DNA of 64,000 nt from Flavobacterium tistrianum (lineage in GTDB: Bacteria; Bacteroidota; Bacteroidia; Flavobacteriales; Flavobacteriaceae): assembly GCF_003254545.1 (NCBI RefSeq), contig NZ_QJRH01000071.1:248001-312000 (forward strand). Direction: 5' to 3'. The notes below the pieces were generated by a model, which searched no databases, was not told the origin of the DNA, and saw only the letters and a program-made list of their open reading frames with translations. Shown here piece by piece: positions 14,289 through 22,624 of the stretch (position 1 is its first letter; each line of letters starts with the position of its first letter). The position numbers and the translations under genes are program-made.

Positions 14289-14867
14289 ATGAAAAAAATT
14301 CTAGTGATGGCTGCTTTAGCTATCTGCAGTTTTGCAAACGCACAAAAAGGAACAGTATTAGTAGGTGGTAACATCTCTTATTCTTCTGAAACAAGAGATT
14401 TCGGTAATGCTGAAAGAAAATCAAACGAATTTGCTTTTTCTCCAAAAGTAGGTTACCAATTTCACGAAAACTGGACAGTTGGAGGTGAGTTTACAGTTGC
14501 TTCTTCAAAAGATGATCAAGGTGTAAACGAATACAAAACAAACAGTTCTAAATTTGGTGCATTTGTACGTTACACAATGCCATTAAGCCAAACTTTCTCA
14601 GTATTCGCAGATTTAGGAGCTGGTTTCCAAAATCAAACTGAAAAAGATTACGTTGGATCAAACTACACAAAATACAAAGCAGATGGAATGTATATTGGTG
14701 TAGTTCCAGCTCTTTTCATTAACATGAAAAATGGTTTTGGTCTTAACTTTAGCATTGGTGGTTTAGGATACGAAACTTTAAATTATGATAACAACGGTCC
14801 AGATGTTAGCAGATTTAATTTCAACTTTGGTAAAACAGCTAGCATTGGAATCTCTAAAAACTTCTAA
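14289..14867 (+). CDS. Outer membrane beta-barrel protein (small porin-like)
   Basis: The 192-aa protein has a signal peptide (MKKILVMAALAICSFANAQ, cleaved after AQ). Alternating amphipathic strands follow, such as VGYQFHENWTVGGEFTVASS, and it ends in an aromatic C-terminal residue (ISKNF), as outer-membrane barrels do. The length and the GFGLNFSIGGLGYET strand fit the OmpW/OmpX-like eight-strand barrels common in Flavobacterium. The function is unknown. It is transcribed alone, with a strong terminator at 14894. Confidence 0.82.
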   Translation: MKKILVMAALAICSFANAQKGTVLVGGNISYSSETRDFGNAERKSNEFAFSPKVGYQFHENWTVGGEFTVASSKDDQGVNEYKTNSSKFGAFVRYTMPLSQTFSVFADLGAGFQNQTEKDYVGSNYTKYKADGMYIGVVPALFINMKNGFGLNFSIGGLGYETLNYDNNGPDVSRFNFNFGKTASIGISKNF

Positions 14868-14893
14868 TCTTTAGTTTTTATATTCAATTTCAG

Positions 14894-14921
14894 AAAGCGC
14901 TCCAAACGGAGCGCTTTTTTT
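14894..14921 (+). terminator. Rho-independent terminator after the outer membrane protein gene
   Basis: The stem AAAGCGCTCC / GGAGCGCTTT with an AAAC loop is followed by a run of T. This is a classic intrinsic terminator. Confidence 0.88.
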
Positions 14922-14955
14922 GTGGTGGGACTTATGAAAACTAGATTTTCTGATT

Positions 14956-15023
14956 TAGCCCCGATAGGAACGATATCCTTTTATGGTGGGGTTCACCATA
15001 AAAGATATAGTGTATAGCGGGAC
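14956..15023 (+). repeat. Structured interspersed element (AGCCCCGAT...AGCGGGA family), copy 2
   Basis: The element runs TAGCCCCGATAGGAACG ... GTGTATAGCGGGAC. Its hairpin ATATCCTTTTATGGTG / CACCATAAAAGATAT has one bulged C and a GGGTT loop. The ends, the bulge position and the loop match copy 1 at 3552-3622, while the upper-stem sequence differs and stays paired. Confidence 0.78.
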
Positions 15024-15077
15024 TAAAGTTGTTTTGAAAATTAAATTCTCTTGCTCCTAAAAAAATAAATACCAACA

Positions 15078-15120
15078 AAATGAAGCCGAACCGAATCATA
15101 ACTAATATTCGGCCTCATTT
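15078..15120 (-). terminator. Terminator after metE
   Basis: AAATGAAGCCGAA and TTCGGCCTCATTT pair, with one G-T wobble, around a 17-base loop downstream of the metE stop. On the minus strand the hairpin is followed by TTGTTGGTATTTATTTTT. Confidence 0.65.
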
Positions 15121-15153
15121 GCTAGCATAAAAACAAAAACTATTTAAAAAGAA

Positions 15154-17475
15154 TTAAGTCACAGGATTTTCTACTGCTGTTCGCATTTCTTGAGCTGCTG
15201 CAACCATTTCGATCAATGCTTTTTTAGTTTCGTCCCAATGGCGGGTTTTTAAACCGCAATCTGGATTTACCCACAACTGGTCAATTGGAATAACAGCTGA
15301 AGCTTTTTCTAATAAACGAACCATTTCTTTGCTTGACGGAACGCGTGGAGAGTGAATGTCATAAACTCCAGGGCCAATTTCGTTTGGATATTTAAAGTCT
15401 GCAAAAGCATCCAAAAGTTCCATTTGCGAGCGTGAACATTCGATTGTAATAACGTCTGCGTCCATGTCGGCAATGTTTTGAATGATGTCGTTGAATTCGC
15501 TATAACACATGTGTGTATGAATTTGAGTGTCATCGTTTACTCCGCTTGCCGAAATTCGGAATGCACGAACTGCCCAATCTAAGTATTTCGCCCATTCTTC
15601 TTTTCTTAGCGGAAGACCTTCGCGAATAGCAGGCTCATCAATTTGAATGATTTTGATTCCAGCTTTTTCCAAATCGACAACTTCATCGCGAATAGCCAAA
15701 GCAATTTGTGTACAAGTTTCAGAACGAGGCTGGTCGTTTCGTACAAATGACCATTGCAGGATTGTTACAGGTCCAGTAAGCATTCCTTTTACCCATTTTG
15801 GAGTTAAAGATTGTGCATATTGTGACCATTTTACTGTCATTGGATTCGGACGAGAAACGTCTCCGTAAATAACTGGCGGTTTCACGCAACGGCTTCCGTA
15901 ACTCTGAACCCAGCCGTTTTTCGTAAAAGTAAATCCTGATAATTGTTCTCCAAAATATTCTACCATGTCGTTTCGTTCAAACTCACCATGAACTAAAACA
16001 TCGATTCCGGTTTCTTCTTGAAAACGAATGGTTGCCTCGGTTTCTTTTTCGATTAAATCATTGTATTCCTGAGCTGTTAATTCTCCTTTTTTGAATCTCG
16101 CTCTCCAGCTTCTCACTTCTGCTGTTTGAGGGAAAGACCCGATTGTTGTAGTTGGAAATAAAGGCAGTTTTAAAGCTTCAATTTGGCTTTTTCTTCTTGA
16201 TGCAAAAGTGCTTTTACGTTTATCATCAGAAGCTGTGATTCCAGCAACGCGTGCTTTAACTTCGTTGTTATGAATTAATTTCGAAGTTTTTCGGTTTTCG
16301 TTTGCCAAAACATTTTCTTTGTAATCAGCTGAATTTTCAGGATTCACTTCGTTTGAAGCAAATTGTTTTAAAAGAACAATTTCACTGATTTTCTGTTTAG
16401 CAAAAGCTAGCCATTGCTTGATTTCAGGAGTTAAGGTCTGATCGTTTGTTTCTAAATCTAAATCGCATGGACTGTGAATTAATGAACAAGAAGGAGCAAT
16501 CAAAATTCTATCAGTTCCTAGGGCATCAGTAGCTTTTTTGATTAATTCTAAAGACTTTTTAAAATCATTTTTCCAGATATTTCTTCCGTCAACCACTCCA
16601 AGAGAAAGATTTACGTTTAAGGCCAATTTTCCAGATTCTAAAATGTCATCTAATTGAAGCGGACAACGAACTAAATCTAAGTGAAAAGTATCAACAGGAA
16701 GTGCTAAAGCAGTTCCTAGATTTTCTCCAAAACAGTCAAAATAATTAGCTAAAACAACTTTTAGTTTTGGGAAACTTTTGTTGATTTCATTGTACACTTT
16801 CGTCAAAACGCCTCTTTCTTTATCAGTTAAATTTAAAGCTAAGAAAGGCTCGTCGAACTGAATGTATTCTGCATTTTCGGCTTGCAGTTTTTCTAAAATC
16901 TCGAAATAAACAGGCAATAAAGCATCAATAAGATCAATTCTATTAAACCCCTCTTCTTTTTCTTTTCCTAATAAAAGATAAGAAACTGGCCCGATTAAAA
17001 CAGGTTTTGTTTTGATTCCTAATGAATTTGCTTCTTTGAACTCATTGATTATTTTTTCAGAAAACAATTCAAACTTTTGATTCTTTGTGAATTCAGGAAC
17101 AATGTAATGATAGTTGGTGTCGAACCATTTTGTCATTTCCATTGCCACAACATCTTGTCCATTTTTTTGAGAACCTCTTGCCATTGCAAAATACAAATCT
17201 AGAGACGAATTGCTTTTTGCCAATTCATGATAACGTGCCGGAATTGCTCCAAGCGTTAGCGTTAAATCTAAAACTTGATCATAAAAAGAAAAATCATTAG
17301 ACGGAATTAAATCAACTCCTGCTTCGGCTTGTAATTTCCAGTTTTTAAGACGAATTTCTTTTCCAGCATCTATAAGTTCTTCTGCCGAAATTTTTCCCGC
17401 CCAATACAATTCGCTGGCTTTTTTTAGTTCTCTGTTGCTGCCAATTCTTGGGTAACCTAAGTTGTTTGTTTTCAT
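15154..17475 (-). CDS. metE: Cobalamin-independent methionine synthase (5-methyltetrahydropteroyltriglutamate-homocysteine methyltransferase)
   Basis: The enzyme transfers methyl from 5-methyl-THF-triglutamate to homocysteine without B12. At 773 aa it has the full two-barrel length. The N-terminus NLGYPRIGSNRELKKASELY is typical. The second half starts TTTIGSFPQTAEVRSWRARF, and the zinc ligands appear in IHTHMCYSEFND near 650 and NPDCGLKTRHWDE near 737. It duplicates the MetH reaction encoded at 3.8-8.2 kb. Upstream is a divergent Lrp-type regulator with a palindrome at the presumed promoter, so regulation by that protein is likely. No cobalamin riboswitch is visible. Confidence 0.96.
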   Translation of the reverse strand: MKTNNLGYPRIGSNRELKKASELYWAGKISAEELIDAGKEIRLKNWKLQAEAGVDLIPSNDFSFYDQVLDLTLTLGAIPARYHELAKSNSSLDLYFAMARGSQKNGQDVVAMEMTKWFDTNYHYIVPEFTKNQKFELFSEKIINEFKEANSLGIKTKPVLIGPVSYLLLGKEKEEGFNRIDLIDALLPVYFEILEKLQAENAEYIQFDEPFLALNLTDKERGVLTKVYNEINKSFPKLKVVLANYFDCFGENLGTALALPVDTFHLDLVRCPLQLDDILESGKLALNVNLSLGVVDGRNIWKNDFKKSLELIKKATDALGTDRILIAPSCSLIHSPCDLDLETNDQTLTPEIKQWLAFAKQKISEIVLLKQFASNEVNPENSADYKENVLANENRKTSKLIHNNEVKARVAGITASDDKRKSTFASRRKSQIEALKLPLFPTTTIGSFPQTAEVRSWRARFKKGELTAQEYNDLIEKETEATIRFQEETGIDVLVHGEFERNDMVEYFGEQLSGFTFTKNGWVQSYGSRCVKPPVIYGDVSRPNPMTVKWSQYAQSLTPKWVKGMLTGPVTILQWSFVRNDQPRSETCTQIALAIRDEVVDLEKAGIKIIQIDEPAIREGLPLRKEEWAKYLDWAVRAFRISASGVNDDTQIHTHMCYSEFNDIIQNIADMDADVITIECSRSQMELLDAFADFKYPNEIGPGVYDIHSPRVPSSKEMVRLLEKASAVIPIDQLWVNPDCGLKTRHWDETKKALIEMVAAAQEMRTAVENPVT

Positions 17476-17481
17476 TTTTGA

Positions 17482-17508
17482 TTCAGTATTTTTTACTGAA
17501 CAAATTTA
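17482..17508 (-). promoter_or_regulatory. metE promoter with overlapping CAGTA operator
   Basis: On the minus strand a -7 element TAAATTTG (17501-17508) is followed at once by a perfect inverted repeat TTCAGTA-n5-TACTGAA (17482-17500). The repeat therefore covers the likely transcription start, 7-25 bases before the metE ATG. Related half-sites TTTCAGTAAAAA (about 17543-17554) and AGCAGTAAAAA (about 17618-17628) lie in the same gap. Confidence 0.65.
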
Positions 17509-17632
17509 CATTCTTGGTTTTTATAACTTACATTTGAAGTTTATTTCAGTAAAAAGTGTTTTTGAAATAGATTTTTAAAGATTTAATTACTTTGAAATTG
17601 TTTAAAATGAACTTCTAGCAGTAAAAAAAACT

Positions 17633-18094
17633 ATGGAAAACTTAGATAAAACCGATTTGCAGATCCTGAAATACCTTCAGGAAGATTGCAATATCAATAC
17701 AAAAGATCTAGCAAGCAAATTATTTCTAACCGTGACACCTGTTTATGAAAGAATTAAAAGACTCGAAAGAGACGGTTATATTACCAAATATGTAGCGCTT
17801 TTAGACAAACAGAAAATGAATCGCGGAATGACGGTGTTTTGTAATGTTCGCTTAAAAGAGCACGCTAAAAATGTTGGAAGCAATTTTGTGAAAGATATTG
17901 TGGCGCTTCCAGAAATTATCGAATGTTATAACATTGCTGGAGATTACGATTTTATGCTTAAGATTTTAGTGCAAGATATGGCTAGTTATCAGGATTTTGT
18001 AATGAACAAACTGTCAACGATAGAAAACATCGGAAACACAAATAGCATTTTTGTGATGGGTGAAATCAAACACAGTACTGCTTTAGAATTTTAA
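17633..18094 (+). CDS. Lrp/AsnC family transcriptional regulator
   Basis: The 153-aa protein has an N-terminal winged helix (DKTDLQILKYLQEDCNINTK, with recognition region VTPVYERIKRLERDGYI at about 33-49). A C-terminal ligand-binding RAM/AsnC domain follows, containing EIIECYNIAGDYDFMLKILV at about 104-123. Such proteins form multimers and respond to amino acids. The gene is divergent from metE with 157 bases between, and the gap holds three CAGTA-type sites. The simplest inference is control of metE and of itself. The ligand may be methionine, which is not shown by sequence. Confidence 0.88.
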   Translation: MENLDKTDLQILKYLQEDCNINTKDLASKLFLTVTPVYERIKRLERDGYITKYVALLDKQKMNRGMTVFCNVRLKEHAKNVGSNFVKDIVALPEIIECYNIAGDYDFMLKILVQDMASYQDFVMNKLSTIENIGNTNSIFVMGEIKHSTALEF

Positions 18095-18154
18095 TTTTTT
18101 TTGCCACAGATTAAGAGGATTAAATTGATTTTTTAAAAATGATGCTCAGATTTA

Positions 18155-18220
18155 TTCGCCACGAATTCACGGATTATTTTAAACGAAATGCTTTCTAAAA
18201 ATTCGTGAATTCGTAGCGAA
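18155..18220. repeat. ATTCGTGAATTCGTGGC-type inverted repeat, copy 1
   Basis: TTCGCCACGAATTCACGGAT and AATTCGTGAATTCGTAGCGAA form long imperfect inverted arms around about 25 bases. The same unit occurs at 30453-30504. It is non-coding. Confidence 0.7.
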
Positions 18221-18262
18221 TTAAACTTAATCTATTGTCTGTTTTTATCCTAAAATAAAACG

Positions 18263-18331
18263 TATTTTTGAAATTTTAAAATCCTCAATTTAGATCAACA
18301 ATCTAAAATCTTTAATCAACAATCTAAAATC
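18263..18331 (+). promoter_or_regulatory. dgt upstream region: -7 box and direct repeat
   Basis: TATTTTTG at 18263-18270 matches the -7 consensus. Between it and the dgt ATG the sequence ATCAACAATCTAAAATC occurs twice, about 24 bases apart. The direct repeat makes up most of the leader. Confidence 0.5.
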
Positions 18332-18333
18332 AA

Positions 18334-19680
18334 ATGAACTGGGAACAACTTTTATCATTAAAACGTCAGGGCGATACAAGCAAAAGATTACGTGTAGAAC
18401 AAGATGATACTCGTTTAGGATTTGAAGTAGATTACGACCGAATTATATTTTCTTCAGCATTTAGAAGTTTACAAGATAAAACACAAGTTATTCCGCTTTC
18501 TAAGACAGATTTCGTGCATACGCGTTTAACGCATAGTTTAGAAGTTTCTGTTGTGGGGCGTTCGCTTGGGCGTTTGGTTGGAAAGAAGATCATTGAAAAA
18601 TATCCTTATCTGAAAGAAGTTCATGGTTATCATATGAACGATTTTGGAGCTATTGTGGCTGCAGCTTCGTTGGCGCACGATATTGGAAACCCACCTTTTG
18701 GACATTCTGGAGAAAAAGCAATTGGTGAATATTTTTCTATCGGAAACGGTCAAAAATACAGAAATCAGCTTACCGATAAACAATGGCAGGATTTAATTGA
18801 TTTTGAAGGAAATGCTAACGGATTTTCAGTTCTTACAGCAAGCCGTCCAGGAATAGAAGGTGGACTTCGTATTTCGTATGCAACCTTGGGAGCTTTTATG
18901 AAATATCCGAAAGAAAGCCTTCCGAAAAAACCAACAAATAATATTTCCGATAAAAAATACGGATTCTTTCAGTCTGATAAATTATTCTTTGAAGAAGTAG
19001 CCAAAGATATGGGAATGATTGCCAATAAATCTGGTGAAGATATTGGTTTTGAAAGACATCCATTGGCTTATTTAGTTGAAGCAGCAGATGATATCTGTTA
19101 CACCATTATCGATTTTGAAGACGGAATTAATTTAGGTTTGGTTTCTGAAGATTTTGCTTTAGAATATTTGATTAATCTAGTAAAAGACAATATTGGAGTT
19201 TCTAAATATAAATCGTTAACCACAAAAGAAGACCGCATTAGTTATTTGCGAGCTTTGGCAATTGGTACTTTAATTAATGATGCTGTAAATGTTTTTGTTG
19301 AAAATGAGGAAGCAATTTTGGCGGGTAACTTTCCATATGCTTTAACAGACAAAAGCAAATACAAAGCTCAGATGAATGATATTATCAAACTAAGCGTTGA
19401 TAAAATCTACCAAAGCCGCGAAGTGATTGAGAAAGAAATTGTCGGTTATCAAATCATTCAAACATTGCTGGACAAATTCATTACAGCATTTAATAATAAA
19501 TATGACGGAACAGCTTCAAATTATGATAAATTGATTTTAAAAATGTTGCCAGAGAAACATCATTTAGACAAAACTAATCTATACGAACGTTTACTGCATA
19601 TATGTCATTATGTTTCGCTTCTTACAGATGGAAATGCTCTTGAATTGTACGAAACAATTCAAGGACAGAAAAAGCGTTAA
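18334..19680 (+). CDS. dgt: Deoxyguanosinetriphosphate triphosphohydrolase (dGTPase)
   Basis: This HD-superfamily enzyme hydrolyses dNTPs, mainly dGTP, to the nucleoside and triphosphate and so affects the dNTP pool. The 448-aa protein has the N-terminal segment FRSLQDKTQVIPLSKTDFVH and then the TRLTHSLEVSVVGRSLG histidine. The metal site SLAHDIGNPPFGHSGE is near residues 110-125, and AYLVEAADDICYTIIDFED follows. All HD ligands are present. It stands alone between an Lrp gene and a convergent DUF3078 gene, with a shared terminator. Confidence 0.93.
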   Translation: MNWEQLLSLKRQGDTSKRLRVEQDDTRLGFEVDYDRIIFSSAFRSLQDKTQVIPLSKTDFVHTRLTHSLEVSVVGRSLGRLVGKKIIEKYPYLKEVHGYHMNDFGAIVAAASLAHDIGNPPFGHSGEKAIGEYFSIGNGQKYRNQLTDKQWQDLIDFEGNANGFSVLTASRPGIEGGLRISYATLGAFMKYPKESLPKKPTNNISDKKYGFFQSDKLFFEEVAKDMGMIANKSGEDIGFERHPLAYLVEAADDICYTIIDFEDGINLGLVSEDFALEYLINLVKDNIGVSKYKSLTTKEDRISYLRALAIGTLINDAVNVFVENEEAILAGNFPYALTDKSKYKAQMNDIIKLSVDKIYQSREVIEKEIVGYQIIQTLLDKFITAFNNKYDGTASNYDKLILKMLPEKHHLDKTNLYERLLHICHYVSLLTDGNALELYETIQGQKKR

Positions 19681-19698
19681 ATCGATTCGTTTGCAATA

Positions 19699-19738
19699 AA
19701 AAATGCCTCTTTCATGAATTTTGAAAGAGGCATTTTTT
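19699..19738. terminator. Bidirectional terminator between dgt and the DUF3078 gene
   Basis: AAAATGCCTCTTTCA / TGAAAGAGGCATTTT forms a long stem flanked by A and T runs between two convergent genes. Confidence 0.85.
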
Positions 19739-19750
19739 ATTATTCTTATT

Positions 19751-20752
19751 TTATTTGAAAGCGTAAACCAAACCAACTCCTAGAACTTGTCTTAATTGCA
19801 TTCTTGGCCCGTCGTTTACCTGTGTTGTTGCTCCTGTAGCTGGGTCAACAACATCTTTTTTTGTTTTAATATCGTCGTCATAAATTAAGTGAACTCCTAT
19901 GTTGGCTTTTACATATGCGTTAACAACAAGATCCAGACGCGTGTCATAATCGATATCTACATTTCCGAATTTGTTTAAGTAATCGGTATACAAGCTTAAT
20001 CTGTTTTCGTAAAAAACGTTTTTATAGATTTCGTTTTTCATATAAGCTGTAAAAAGTATACCAAATTCGGCTTTTACTTTTTGCCCTCCTTCAATTAGTA
20101 TCTGCTGAGTAGGATCTAGCGGATCTGGTGCATAAACCGCTTTCTTAACCCCGAAAGAACCTTGGTCTGCAAGATATTGATCAAGTACTAAAGTAGTTTT
20201 TAACGTAATAGGAGAGAAGTAAAATACTCTGTTTTTTTCTTTATTTGAATTCTCTGCTCCGGCTCCCAGAAAGATATAAGCTGGTGCGAAAGGTTTCGAG
20301 ATTGCCACATCTCGGTTTGGGTAATTATAACCGTCTGTAAATTGTGTATTGAAGTTTAATTTAGAAGAATAATACCAGTTTGAAGCAGTATCTTTTCTGA
20401 AACCATAAGTAGAGTTAAACTGAAAGGCGTCGTCTGTTTTTCTTAGCTCGATTCCGTCTTGCTTATTTAAACCATATTTTACGATAAGCTCGTTTACCCA
20501 TTTATGATTTTTCTTTGTGTAAGTTCTATTAAATTCGCCTTTAAATAAACCCGAAATAGAACTTGTTCCCCCGGCGCTCCAGTTCACAAAAGCAATTTCG
20601 GAAATGTCAAAACCAACCTGATTCTTTCTGCTCCAGTTGGACGGCGGTTTAGGCGCTTGATTCGGACTTAAAGTGGTTTGTATAATCTGGGCAAAGTTAT
20701 TAGAAGTACACAAAAGCAATAATAGCAAAAGGGTAGAACGCAATAATTTCAT
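19751..20752 (-). CDS. DUF3078 domain-containing outer membrane protein
   Basis: The 333-aa protein has a signal peptide (MKLLRSTLLLLLLLCTSNNFAQ). The mature part contains features I associate with the Bacteroidota family DUF3078: NQVGFDISEIAFVNWSAGGT near residue 45, GLFKGEFNRTYTKKNHKWVN, and ISKPFAPAYIFLGAGAE. It ends in the beta-strand VLGVGLVYAFK. An outer-membrane barrel is likely and the role is unknown. It starts 32 bases after the dxs stop on the same strand and may be cotranscribed with it. Confidence 0.82.
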   Translation of the reverse strand: MKLLRSTLLLLLLLCTSNNFAQIIQTTLSPNQAPKPPSNWSRKNQVGFDISEIAFVNWSAGGTSSISGLFKGEFNRTYTKKNHKWVNELIVKYGLNKQDGIELRKTDDAFQFNSTYGFRKDTASNWYYSSKLNFNTQFTDGYNYPNRDVAISKPFAPAYIFLGAGAENSNKEKNRVFYFSPITLKTTLVLDQYLADQGSFGVKKAVYAPDPLDPTQQILIEGGQKVKAEFGILFTAYMKNEIYKNVFYENRLSLYTDYLNKFGNVDIDYDTRLDLVVNAYVKANIGVHLIYDDDIKTKKDVVDPATGATTQVNDGPRMQLRQVLGVGLVYAFK

Positions 20753-20784
20753 TTAGGTATTTTTTTTTTGGTTTCGCAAAATAA

Positions 20785-22572
20785 TTATTTTGAACCGTTA
20801 GAAAAAAGATTTATTAAACTTTTAACGTCAATTTTACACAATTCTTGCAGTTGATTTACCGTTCCATGCTCGATAAATTCGTCTGGAACACCCAAAACTT
20901 CAATAGAATTTTTGAAATTATTTGATGCTGCGAACTCTAAAACTGAACTTCCAAAACCACCATTTTTAACTCCATCCTCGATTGTAATAATACGTTCGAA
21001 AGTTGAAAAAATGGTTTTCAAAGTATTGACGTCTAATGGTTTAATAAAGCTAAAGTTATAGTGGGCGATTTCGTTAGAATTGGTAGATTCCTTTAAAGCC
21101 TCTATAACATTATTTCCAATTGTTCCGGCCGATAGCACAGCAACTTTCGTACCATCTTTCAAGCATTTTGCTTCGTTCCAATTTATTTTTTCGTAATGTC
21201 CGAAATTTTCTACTTCCCAATTTGGAAGGACTCCGCGGCCTCTTGGATATCGAATTGCTATTGGATGGTCTATTCCTAATTGAACGGTGTAAAGAATGTT
21301 TTGAAGTTCAATTTCGTTCAGCGGAGCATAGATGACCATATTCGGAATCGAACGTAGATAAGCAATATCAAAAACTCCATGATGCGTTGCGCCATCTTCA
21401 CCTACTAATCCAGCACGGTCTAAGCAAAAAATAACTGGCAGGTTTTGCAAGGCTACATCATGAATTACCTGATCGTAGGCACGCTGTAAGAATGTGGAGT
21501 AAATGTTGCAATACACAATCATGCCCTGTGTCGCCATTCCTGCCGCCAGGGTTACAGCGTGTTGCTCGGCAATTCCAACATCAAAGGCACGTTCTGGGAA
21601 TTCGTCCATCATAAATTTTAATGAACTCCCCGATGGCATTGCGGGCGTGATTCCGATTATTTTTTCATTCTTTTTGGCTAAATCTAAAATGGTTAAACCA
21701 AAAACATCCTGATATTTTGGAGGAAGATTTTCTTCAGATTTTAAATGAATTTCTCCAGTTGAGGCATCAAATTTTCCAGGAGCATGATATTTCACCTGAT
21801 TTTCTTCGGCCTGCTGCAATCCTTTTCCTTTTGTAGTTACAATATGAAGGAATTTTGGACCTTTTATCTTTTTAAGACGATTTAATTCTATTATTAATTT
21901 AGGAAGATCATGACCGTCTATTGGCCCCGAATAATCAAAATTCAAAGATTTAATGATATTATTCTGTCGTGGATTTTTCCCGTTTTTAACCGAAGTAAGG
22001 TATTTTTTTAAAGCGCCCACGCTTGGATCAATTCCGATGGCATTATCGTTTAAAATGACTAGAATATTGGCGTCGGTAACTCCGGCATGATTTAAGCCTT
22101 CAAATGCCATTCCGCTTGCGATTGAAGCATCGCCGATAACCGCAATATGTTCTTTATCAAAATCACCTTTTAATTTAGAAGCAATTGCCATTCCGAGTGC
22201 TGCAGAAATAGAAGTGGAAGAATGTCCAACACCAAAAGTATCATAAACACTTTCGCTTCTTTTCGGAAATCCCGAAACTCCTCCAATTTGTCTATTGGTA
22301 TGAAAAATTTCTCTTCTTTCGGTCAATATTTTATGTCCGTATGCCTGATGTCCAACATCCCAAACCAATAAATCATCAGGAGTATTAAAAACATAATGCA
22401 AAGCAATTGTAAGTTCTACAACGCCCAAACTTGCCCCTAAATGCCCTTCTTTTACAGAAACAATATCAATAATAAACTGACGCAATTCTTGAGCAACTTG
22501 AGCAAGCTGTTCTTCTTTTAGAAGACGCAAATCGGCAGGATTGTATATTTTGGAAAGTAAATCGCTTTTCAT
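20785..22572 (-). CDS. dxs: 1-deoxy-D-xylulose-5-phosphate synthase
   Basis: The thiamine-diphosphate enzyme joins pyruvate and glyceraldehyde-3-phosphate in the first step of the MEP isoprenoid pathway. At 595 aa it has near-normal length. Motifs include VWDVGHQAYGHKILTER at about 69-85, the ThDP motif AVIGDASIASGMAFEGLNHA near 142-161 with NDNAIGI, and TKGKGLQQAEENQVKYHAPG. The C-terminal transketolase part contains DVGIAEQHAVTLAAGMATQG. A TAAATTTG -7 box at 22587-22594 (minus) gives a very short leader. Confidence 0.95.
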   Translation of the reverse strand: MKSDLLSKIYNPADLRLLKEEQLAQVAQELRQFIIDIVSVKEGHLGASLGVVELTIALHYVFNTPDDLLVWDVGHQAYGHKILTERREIFHTNRQIGGVSGFPKRSESVYDTFGVGHSSTSISAALGMAIASKLKGDFDKEHIAVIGDASIASGMAFEGLNHAGVTDANILVILNDNAIGIDPSVGALKKYLTSVKNGKNPRQNNIIKSLNFDYSGPIDGHDLPKLIIELNRLKKIKGPKFLHIVTTKGKGLQQAEENQVKYHAPGKFDASTGEIHLKSEENLPPKYQDVFGLTILDLAKKNEKIIGITPAMPSGSSLKFMMDEFPERAFDVGIAEQHAVTLAAGMATQGMIVYCNIYSTFLQRAYDQVIHDVALQNLPVIFCLDRAGLVGEDGATHHGVFDIAYLRSIPNMVIYAPLNEIELQNILYTVQLGIDHPIAIRYPRGRGVLPNWEVENFGHYEKINWNEAKCLKDGTKVAVLSAGTIGNNVIEALKESTNSNEIAHYNFSFIKPLDVNTLKTIFSTFERIITIEDGVKNGGFGSSVLEFAASNNFKNSIEVLGVPDEFIEHGTVNQLQELCKIDVKSLINLFSNGSK

Positions 22573-22586
22573 TGTAAGGTAAAAAG

Positions 22587-22594
22587 CAAATTTA
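22587..22594 (-). promoter_or_regulatory. -7 promoter element of dxs
   Basis: TAAATTTG on the minus strand lies 14 bases before the dxs ATG. The -33 region lacks a clear TTTG. Confidence 0.5.
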
Positions 22595-22624
22595 CGGTTT
22601 TAAATTTAATTTTCCCCCAGAGTG

